This document shows, piece by piece, positions 58,428 to 64,000 of a DNA stretch of 64,000 nucleotides (positions are counted from its first letter, which is position 1; every line of letters begins with the position of its first letter). A program made the position numbers and the translations under genes. The stretch spans positions 1 through 64,000 of the forward strand of contig NZ_LIXM01000018.1 in NCBI RefSeq assembly GCF_002608565.1. Direction: 5' to 3'. The notes beneath the pieces are model-generated. The model made no database searches and had not been told where the DNA came from. It saw only the letters and a program-made list of their open reading frames with translations. The DNA comes from Vibrio sp. PID17_43 (lineage in GTDB: Bacteria > Pseudomonadota > Gammaproteobacteria > Enterobacterales > Vibrionaceae).

Positions 58428-59894
58428 TTAAAGTAGGCGTTTACGCTGACTTGAAGGGGCAATACCCAAGGATTCGCGATATTTCGCTATGGTTCGTCTT
58501 GCGACTTGAATCCCTTGATCAGCCAGAAGAGTAGCAATCTTGCTGTCACTAAGTGGTTTGGCAGTATTCTCCGCTGCGACCAGTTTCTTGATGAGAGCAC
58601 GAATTGCTGTGGACGAACATTCTCCCCCATTGTCAGTACTGACATGACTGGAGAAGAAGTACTTCAATTCAAATATGCCACGTGGTGTGTGCATGAACTT
58701 CTGTGTGGTAACACGAGAAATTGTGGATTCATGCATTTCTACCGCCAAAGCAACATCGTTTAATACCATTGGCTTCATGGCTTCTTCACCATACTCGAAG
58801 AAATCTTGCTGATGTTCAACAATACATCGTGCAACTTTGAGAAGTGTCTCGTTTCTGCTTTCTAGACTCTTTATTAACCACTTTGCCTCTTGCAAATTGC
58901 TGCGAATATACTGGCTATCTGCGCTACTGCCTTTGCTTAGCTGTGCATATTGTTGATTTACCTTCAATTTTGGCATGCTGTCAGGGTTAATCGAAACTGT
59001 CCATTTGCCATGCTCTTTAAAGACAGAGACATCAGGAATGACGTACTCGGTCTCATCAGAGGTAATGCGACTGCCAGGGCGAGGATCAAGTTGCTGAATT
59101 AACTTCAACACTTCACGTAACTCGGTTTCTTTCAGCTTACTTTCTTTGATAACGAGTTTGTAATCACGATTGCCTAGCTGGTCGATGTGATCGGCAAGTA
59201 CCATCTTCGCTTCGGCTAACCATGGGGTATCTTCAGGAAAAGTGGCCAATTGCAGCAATAAGCACTCTTGTAGGTTGCTTGATGCAACACCAAGAGGATC
59301 AAATTGTTGAATTCGCTTGCGAACGGCTTCGATTTCATCGAGCTCAATTTCTTCGTTATCAAAGCTCTCGTGAATTTCTTCCGGAGAAAGCGTAAGGTAG
59401 CCGTAATCGTCAATAGCATCGATAATGGTAAGAGCAATCGTTCGGTCAGTTTCACTAAAGGGGGTAAGATCCAGTTGCCACATTAAGTAATCGTGTAGAG
59501 ACTCAGTGGTCTCACCTTGGTAAATCGGCATGTCGTCATCAAGAGCTAGGCCAGTACTGCCAGTGTTCGCACTGTAGACATCATCCCAAGTCGTATCGAT
59601 TTCCAGCTCTGAGCTGATTTCTGACTTTTCGATGATGTCAGAGCTGTCTGGAAGATCTGTTTCAGAGGTATCGCTCGCACTGTCGTCAGACGTATTCAGT
59701 CCGGATTTGTCTTCACCATTGGCTAGAGGTTCTTCTTGACCTTCTTCAACTTCCAGCAGAGGGTTGGAATCCAGTGCATCTTGAATTTCTTGTTGAAGAT
59801 CGAGTGTAGACAGTTGCAACAAACGAATGGCTTGTTGCAGCTGTGGCGTCATGGCTAACTGTTGACCTAGCTTGAGTTGTAATGAAGGTTTCAT
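58428..59894 (-). CDS. rpoN: RNA polymerase sigma-54 factor
   Basis: Sigma factor for -24/-12 promoters, which in Vibrio governs flagella, nitrogen metabolism and quorum-sensing sRNAs. The N-terminal region I is Gln/Leu-rich ([20 protein letters not shown]), an acidic region II spans about 50-120, and the C-terminus carries the RpoN box [10 protein letters not shown] followed by [14 protein letters not shown]. The 488 residues are normal (477 in E. coli). It lies between lptB and hpf as in E. coli. Confidence 0.98.
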   Translation of the reverse strand: MKPSLQLKLGQQLAMTPQLQQAIRLLQLSTLDLQQEIQDALDSNPLLEVEEGQEEPLANGEDKSGLNTSDDSASDTSETDLPDSSDIIEKSEISSELEIDTTWDDVYSANTGSTGLALDDDMPIYQGETTESLHDYLMWQLDLTPFSETDRTIALTIIDAIDDYGYLTLSPEEIHESFDNEEIELDEIEAVRKRIQQFDPLGVASSNLQECLLLQLATFPEDTPWLAEAKMVLADHIDQLGNRDYKLVIKESKLKETELREVLKLIQQLDPRPGSRITSDETEYVIPDVSVFKEHGKWTVSINPDSMPKLKVNQQYAQLSKGSSADSQYIRSNLQEAKWLIKSLESRNETLLKVARCIVEHQQDFFEYGEEAMKPMVLNDVALAVEMHESTISRVTTQKFMHTPRGIFELKYFFSSHVSTDNGGECSSTAIRALIKKLVAAENTAKPLSDSKIATLLADQGIQVARRTIAKYRESLGIAPSSQRKRLL

Positions 59895-59944
59895 TCAGTG
59901 TTACTTACCTTGTAATGCTCAGAATCTTACCGTTCCTAATGTAA

Positions 59945-60670
59945 TCATAGACGGAATTGTTCGCCGAGATAAACTTGTTTCACTTGCTCATTATTGAGAA
60001 CTTCATCCGGAGTTCCTGAAGCAATGAGGTGTCCTTGACTGACAATGTAAGCTTTTTCACAGACGTCTAGGGTTTCACGAACATTGTGGTCGGTGATTAG
60101 CACACCAAGGCCACGATCACGCAGGTGTTCGATGATCTTTTTGATATCGTTTACAGAAATCGGGTCTACACCCGCAAACGGTTCATCCAACAGAATGAAT
60201 TGTGGATTTGCGGCTAGAGCGCGCGCGATTTCGACACGTCGACGCTCACCACCAGATAGTGCCATACCCGCACTGGTTCGTATGTGCTGTATGTGGAACT
60301 CTTCCAATAAATCTTCTAGCTTATCTTGGCGTTCTTCATGTGTGAGTTCTTGGCGCGTCTCTAGTACAGCCATGATGTTGTCTTCTACTGAGAGTTTACG
60401 GAAGATAGACGCCTCTTGTGGCAGATAGCCGATACCCATACGAGAACGACTGTGCATTGGCAAAATACTAATATCTTGATCATCAATAGTAATAGTGCCT
60501 TCGTCACGGGGTACAAGACCTACGATCATATAGAAGGATGTGGTTTTACCTGCCCCGTTAGGGCCTAAAAGTCCTACGATCTGACCGGACTCAACCTCTA
60601 AGCTTACATCAGTAACCACTTTGCGCTTTTTGTAGCTTTTTGCCAAGTTTTTTGCGCTTAGTACCGCCAT
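59945..60670 (-). CDS. lptB: LPS export ABC ATPase LptB
   Basis: ATPase of the LptB2FGC transporter that extracts LPS from the inner membrane. Walker [10 protein letters not shown], signature [16 protein letters not shown] and Walker [14 protein letters not shown] are all present, and the 241 residues match E. coli LptB. It starts 1 bp after lptA and is followed by rpoN after 50 bp. Confidence 0.98.
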   Translation of the reverse strand: MAVLSAKNLAKSYKKRKVVTDVSLEVESGQIVGLLGPNGAGKTTSFYMIVGLVPRDEGTITIDDQDISILPMHSRSRMGIGYLPQEASIFRKLSVEDNIMAVLETRQELTHEERQDKLEDLLEEFHIQHIRTSAGMALSGGERRRVEIARALAANPQFILLDEPFAGVDPISVNDIKKIIEHLRDRGLGVLITDHNVRETLDVCEKAYIVSQGHLIASGTPDEVLNNEQVKQVYLGEQFRL

Positions 60671-60671
60671 A

Positions 60672-61166
60672 TTACTTCTCGATCTGATTAGGTTGCAAAA
60701 TGGTGGTCACGCGCTCGTTTTTTGAGCTATCAGCAACCAATTTCTGTTTGCCAATTTGGTAACGGATTGAGGCGCCATTGATGGTGTTACCATCTTGAGC
60801 GAGTTGCGCTTGGCCCTTCATTGTCAGTTCGTCAGTAGAGATGCGGTAATCTAACTCTTCGGCTTGACCGCTTAAAGTTTTGCCATCATCCATTAGCTGA
60901 GAGAAGGTGGCTGGTTTGCCAAAAGCCTGAATCTGTTTAATTGACTGCGTTTTTGCATCGCGAGTTACGACGATTTTATTCGCATCAATATTAATACTAC
61001 CTTGCTTAAGAGAGACATTGCCTTCAAAAGTCACCTGATTACTCTTCATGTCCACCAGTTGGGTGTTAGAGTTAATGTAAACCGGTTGTTGAGTGTCCGA
61101 TTTTAATGCTAACGCTTGCGGCGCAGCTAAAATCAGCGCCAATAGGCTAAGGTGTAACGGTTTCAT
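60672..61166 (-). CDS. lptA: LPS periplasmic bridge protein LptA
   Basis: Periplasmic protein that polymerises into the bridge carrying LPS to the outer membrane. A signal peptide [20 protein letters not shown] is followed by the OstA-like beta-jellyroll ([20 protein letters not shown]). I chose the ATG at 61166 (164 aa) because AAGG lies upstream and it gives a clean signal peptide; an ATG at 61184 adds six residues. It overlaps lptC by 20 bp. Confidence 0.95.
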   Translation of the reverse strand: MKPLHLSLLALILAAPQALALKSDTQQPVYINSNTQLVDMKSNQVTFEGNVSLKQGSINIDANKIVVTRDAKTQSIKQIQAFGKPATFSQLMDDGKTLSGQAEELDYRISTDELTMKGQAQLAQDGNTINGASIRYQIGKQKLVADSSKNERVTTILQPNQIEK

Positions 61167-61710
61167 ATCGACCTTGAACTTCATCTGTTAGAGTCGCGAT
61201 ATGCTTTTTCAAGTTACCTTGCATTGCGCCTCCAGTAGTTTCAAATTGAGGTCCAACCAACATCACTTGTTGATCGGCTTTAAAATCACGATTGGTTAGA
61301 TTGATGACCAGTTTATCCGTTACCATGGTATCAAAACTGGCACCTGGTAATAGATTTTTCATTAAGACCTCGTCATATAGCGTCAAGATCTGGTCTTCAT
61401 CTAGTACTGCTTTTGTCGCAGTCACCTTCCACTCGATGACATTCCCTTCTCGGTAAACCAACAAGGTTGGTTGGTTGAAAATCGTGTCACCACTTTTGGC
61501 ATAGTGATCCAAATTCGTGGAGCGAATGATGTAACTGCGGACACCATCTTCACCATAAGTAATATTTTCCAGTCCAGTACCACTGAACATGGGCAGTTCT
61601 AAATCGGGTGCTACTTGCATACCTTCATGGCCTTTTGGAGTGAGCAAATAATAGCCACACCAAGCGACAACGAAGAGCAAGAGCAAGTATATAAGGCGAG
61701 TAAAACTCAT
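61147..61710 (-). CDS. lptC: LPS transport protein LptC
   Basis: Bitopic inner-membrane protein that hands LPS from LptB2FG to LptA. One span at about 7-23 precedes the periplasmic jellyroll (PMFSGTGLENITYGEDGVRS, TLYDEVLMKNLLPGASFDTM). The 187 residues are normal. It is the first gene after the 90-bp gap that follows kdsD, where kdsC is expected. Confidence 0.95.
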   Translation of the reverse strand: MSFTRLIYLLLLFVVAWCGYYLLTPKGHEGMQVAPDLELPMFSGTGLENITYGEDGVRSYIIRSTNLDHYAKSGDTIFNQPTLLVYREGNVIEWKVTATKAVLDEDQILTLYDEVLMKNLLPGASFDTMVTDKLVINLTNRDFKADQQVMLVGPQFETTGGAMQGNLKKHIATLTDEVQGRYETVTP

Positions 61711-61800
61711 AAAATAAAGGCCTTTATCTTAGCTCAGTACTTCCCTGACCATTGCCTTAATCTGATAAATAGATCATTTAAGTTTGCTGTATGACGGATA

Positions 61801-62772
61801 TTACATCACGCCAGCTTTCAATAAGTCATGCATATTTAAAGCACCAACAATCTTGTTGTTGTCACACAAAAGCAGTGCGTTGATGTTTTTATCTTGCATT
61901 AAATTTAATCCCTCAACGGCCAGCATATCTGGGTGTGCGACGGTTGGGTTTTGTGTCATCACCTCTCCGATCGCCGTTGTGTGGATATCAATTCGTTTGT
62001 CCAATGTTCGGCGTAAATCACCATCGGTGAATATACCAAGCATAGCATCGTGTTCATCGACGATTGCGGTCATGCCCAATCCTTTCTCTGAAATCTCAAG
62101 AAGCGCATCGCGAATCAGCGCATCGGGAGCCACTTTGGGCAGTTTGTTGCCAAAGTGCATAATATCAGACAGCTTAAGCAGCAGTTTTCTCCCTAAAGTG
62201 CCGCCAGGGTGTGACAGTGCGAAGTCTTCAGCTGAGAAACCACGAGCTTGAAGTAGAGCTACAGCTAGCGCATCCCCCATCACTAAGGTAGCGGTGGTAC
62301 TTGTCGTTGGTGCGAGTCCAAGTGGGCAAGCTTCCTTTGGCACCGTGATTTGCAGGTGCAGATCAGACAGTTTAGCCATGTTGGAATCAGGCTTACCAGT
62401 CATGCTAATGATTTTGATATTGAGGCGTTTTAATACGGGAAATAGAGACAAAATCTCATGTGACTCACCAGAATTAGATATCGCGATAACAATATCACCA
62501 GCGCTGATCATTCCAAGGTCACCATGAGCGGCTTCGCCTGGATGAACGAAAAACGCCGATGTACCAGTGCTTGCGAGCGTTGCAGCAATTTTGTTGCCAA
62601 CATGGCCTGACTTGCCCATCCCCATCACAACAACTTTACCGCTGTTGGATAGAATCAATTCGCAGGCTTGTTCAAATTGCGCATTAAAGTACTGGGTCAG
62701 CTGTTGTAAACCAGCTATTTCGATATCAAGAACTTGTTTTGCAGCAGCGCGAAAATCAAATTGATTAGACAT
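61801..62772 (-). CDS. kdsD: Arabinose-5-phosphate isomerase KdsD
   Basis: Interconverts ribulose-5-phosphate and arabinose-5-phosphate, the first step to Kdo, the inner-core sugar of LPS. A SIS domain (about 35-180, with VVMGMGKSGHVGNKIAATLA and STGTSAFFVHPGEAAHGDLG) is followed by two CBS domains. The 323 residues match E. coli KdsD (328). It follows yrbG on the minus strand. Its usual downstream neighbour kdsC is absent. Confidence 0.97.
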   Translation of the reverse strand: MSNQFDFRAAAKQVLDIEIAGLQQLTQYFNAQFEQACELILSNSGKVVVMGMGKSGHVGNKIAATLASTGTSAFFVHPGEAAHGDLGMISAGDIVIAISNSGESHEILSLFPVLKRLNIKIISMTGKPDSNMAKLSDLHLQITVPKEACPLGLAPTTSTTATLVMGDALAVALLQARGFSAEDFALSHPGGTLGRKLLLKLSDIMHFGNKLPKVAPDALIRDALLEISEKGLGMTAIVDEHDAMLGIFTDGDLRRTLDKRIDIHTTAIGEVMTQNPTVAHPDMLAVEGLNLMQDKNINALLLCDNNKIVGALNMHDLLKAGVM

Positions 62773-62807
62773 CTCGGGGCTCCAATTGGTCTTTAATTAT
62801 TATGTTA

Positions 62808-63773
62808 TTAAGCGGCCATGTTCATTAGTAGATAGCCTTGGTAACCCAAGAAACATACGACTAAAATGCTGCCTTCAATTCGGTTAATGCTACGAGATTT
62901 ACCCAAGCACATCGCAACCAAAAGCAGAGAAACACCCAACATAACCCAGAAGTCGCGCCCCATAGCGTACTCACTTAGCACCGATGGGTTGATAATGCCT
63001 GGAAGTCCCATTACGGCCAAGATATTAAATACGTTTGAGCCGATGATATTGCCGACAGCCATGTCATCTTCGCCTTTTAAAACGCCAGCCAATGACGCTG
63101 CAAGTTCAGGTAAGCTCGTACCCACCGCGATGATCGTAAGACCAATCACAAGGTCACTCATGCCGAAAAATTTCGCGATGATAACGGCATTATCAACCAA
63201 CATGCTAGCAGCGATAGGCAGCAGAATCAGGCCGATAACCACCCACATAATCGCTTTTGGATTGCTCACGCCTTCTGGAATTTCGGCTTCTTGCTCTTCA
63301 ATTAATACGTCACCCGCTTTTTGTTCTTTACGGCTGATCTGCAACATGGCGTAAAGGAATCCACCAAATAGAACAAACAGCAGCACACCCTCGTAGAAAC
63401 CTAAGTGGTTATCCCAAAGCAAAATGCCAGCTAAAACGGTAACCGCTATCATGAGAGGAAGCTCACGGCGAATCACTGCCGAGCTGATTGATAGTGGTTT
63501 AATAAGTGCGGTGATACCTAGGATTAATGCGATGTTAGCAATGTTCGAGCCTAGTACATTACCGACAGCCGTGTCAGTTTTTCCTTCCCATGCGGCCGTG
63601 GCGGACACCATCATTTCAGGTGCAGACGAGCCCATGGCAAGAATAGTCATACCGATGACCAAAGGCGATATACCAACGTTGCGAGCAAGAGCAGCAGAGC
63701 CAAAAACAAGTTTATCGGCACTCCAAACAAGTAATACAAGACCGACGATGAGCAACGCTACGGTTTCGAGCAT
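62808..63773 (-). CDS. yrbG: Calcium/sodium antiporter YrbG
   Basis: Inner-membrane cation exchanger of the NCX/CaCA family with about 10 spans in two inverted halves. Each half carries an alpha-repeat: GMTILAMGSSAPEMMVSATA near 41-60 and GLTIIAVGTSLPELAASLAG near 215-234, with the transport glutamates. The 321 residues match E. coli YrbG. It opens the yrbG-kdsD-lptCAB-rpoN series. Confidence 0.95.
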   Translation of the reverse strand: MLETVALLIVGLVLLVWSADKLVFGSAALARNVGISPLVIGMTILAMGSSAPEMMVSATAAWEGKTDTAVGNVLGSNIANIALILGITALIKPLSISSAVIRRELPLMIAVTVLAGILLWDNHLGFYEGVLLFVLFGGFLYAMLQISRKEQKAGDVLIEEQEAEIPEGVSNPKAIMWVVIGLILLPIAASMLVDNAVIIAKFFGMSDLVIGLTIIAVGTSLPELAASLAGVLKGEDDMAVGNIIGSNVFNILAVMGLPGIINPSVLSEYAMGRDFWVMLGVSLLLVAMCLGKSRSINRIEGSILVVCFLGYQGYLLMNMAA

Positions 63774-64000
63774 GATGATTCCTAAGTAGTGAATAATTGA
63801 AATGAGTAACCGCTAATTTTGACCTTTTGCAGGCAAAAATGGAAGATAAACAACAAATAAATTAAAGGTTGGTAACGAAATTGCATTTAGCCTGTATGTT
63901 GTTTATTACCGCAATGAGGTCGTTGCCGAAATTTAGTCGCCTATCGTTGCTTCACTTTGTTTATAAGGGAATAGTGAAGTCTAGCCGATGTGATTTAATT
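63774..64000. other. Noncoding region at the right edge
   Basis: About 227 bp hold no gene. In E. coli the mlaFEDCB operon starts divergently from yrbG, so this is probably the yrbG promoter region and a leader of a gene beyond the window; no start codon with coding sequence is visible within it. Confidence 0.5.

Overview
This window is chromosomal DNA of a Vibrio (Gammaproteobacteria). The evidence is a complete mannose-sensitive haemagglutinin (MSHA) type IV pilus locus lying between ssb and mreB, a metH-lysC-pglL-uvrA-galU-ssb order that I recall from Vibrio chromosome 1, and close matches to enterobacterial housekeeping proteins. I cannot name the species with confidence. I see no prophage, insertion sequence, integron cassette, CRISPR array or tRNA gene. 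Nearly everything is core genome.

Layout. (1) 1-350: the 3' end of a 23S rRNA, a 5S rRNA and the rRNA operon terminator. (2) 700-9,050: a CPA1-type cation/proton antiporter; metH with tandem MetJ boxes over its promoter; lysC preceded by a well preserved lysine riboswitch; and a class V aminotransferase. (3) 9,050-16,360: pglL (protein O-oligosaccharyltransferase), uvrA with a LexA-type box, galU, a CsgD/VpsT-like LuxR regulator, and ssb. (4) 16,600-35,140: csrD (mshH) and the MSHA genes mshI-J-K-L-M-N-E-G-F (assembly machine), then mshA, a 77-residue mini-pilin, mshC-D-O-P (minor pilins) and mshQ. (5) 35,290-46,170: mreBCD, maf, rng, yhdP, a nitrilase-family amidase and tldD. (6) 46,190-54,960: a PIN-PhoH protein, rapA, rluA, a D-2-hydroxyacid dehydrogenase, darP and tldE (pmbA). 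(7) 54,990-63,770, minus strand: mgtE, then the cluster transcribed yrbG, kdsD, lptC, lptA, lptB, rpoN, hpf, ptsN, rapZ, npr.

How the parts work together. The MSHA block encodes a full pilus: secretin (MshL), alignment proteins (MshI/J/K), inner-membrane platform (MshG), a c-di-GMP-binding extension ATPase (MshE), an ExeA-like ATPase (MshM), a TPR protein (MshN), one major and several minor pilins, and a large secreted protein (MshQ) that may sit at the tip. Next to it are a degenerate GGDEF/EAL protein (CsrD), a CsgD/VpsT-like regulator and an O-oligosaccharyltransferase of the pilin-glycosylating type, so the region is a plausible surface-attachment neighbourhood. The mre and lpt/kds/rpoN/pts clusters serve cell shape, LPS transport and nitrogen-PTS control. 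TldD and TldE, the two halves of one protease, lie about 7 kb apart.

Most notable departures from expectation: no mshB is seen, and a very small pilin-like gene follows mshA behind a strong terminator; kdsC is missing from its usual place between kdsD and lptC; the CsgD-like regulator carries WLPR where VpsT has its c-di-GMP motif; and three inverted repeats lie just upstream of mshA. I found no clearly undescribed multi-gene system.
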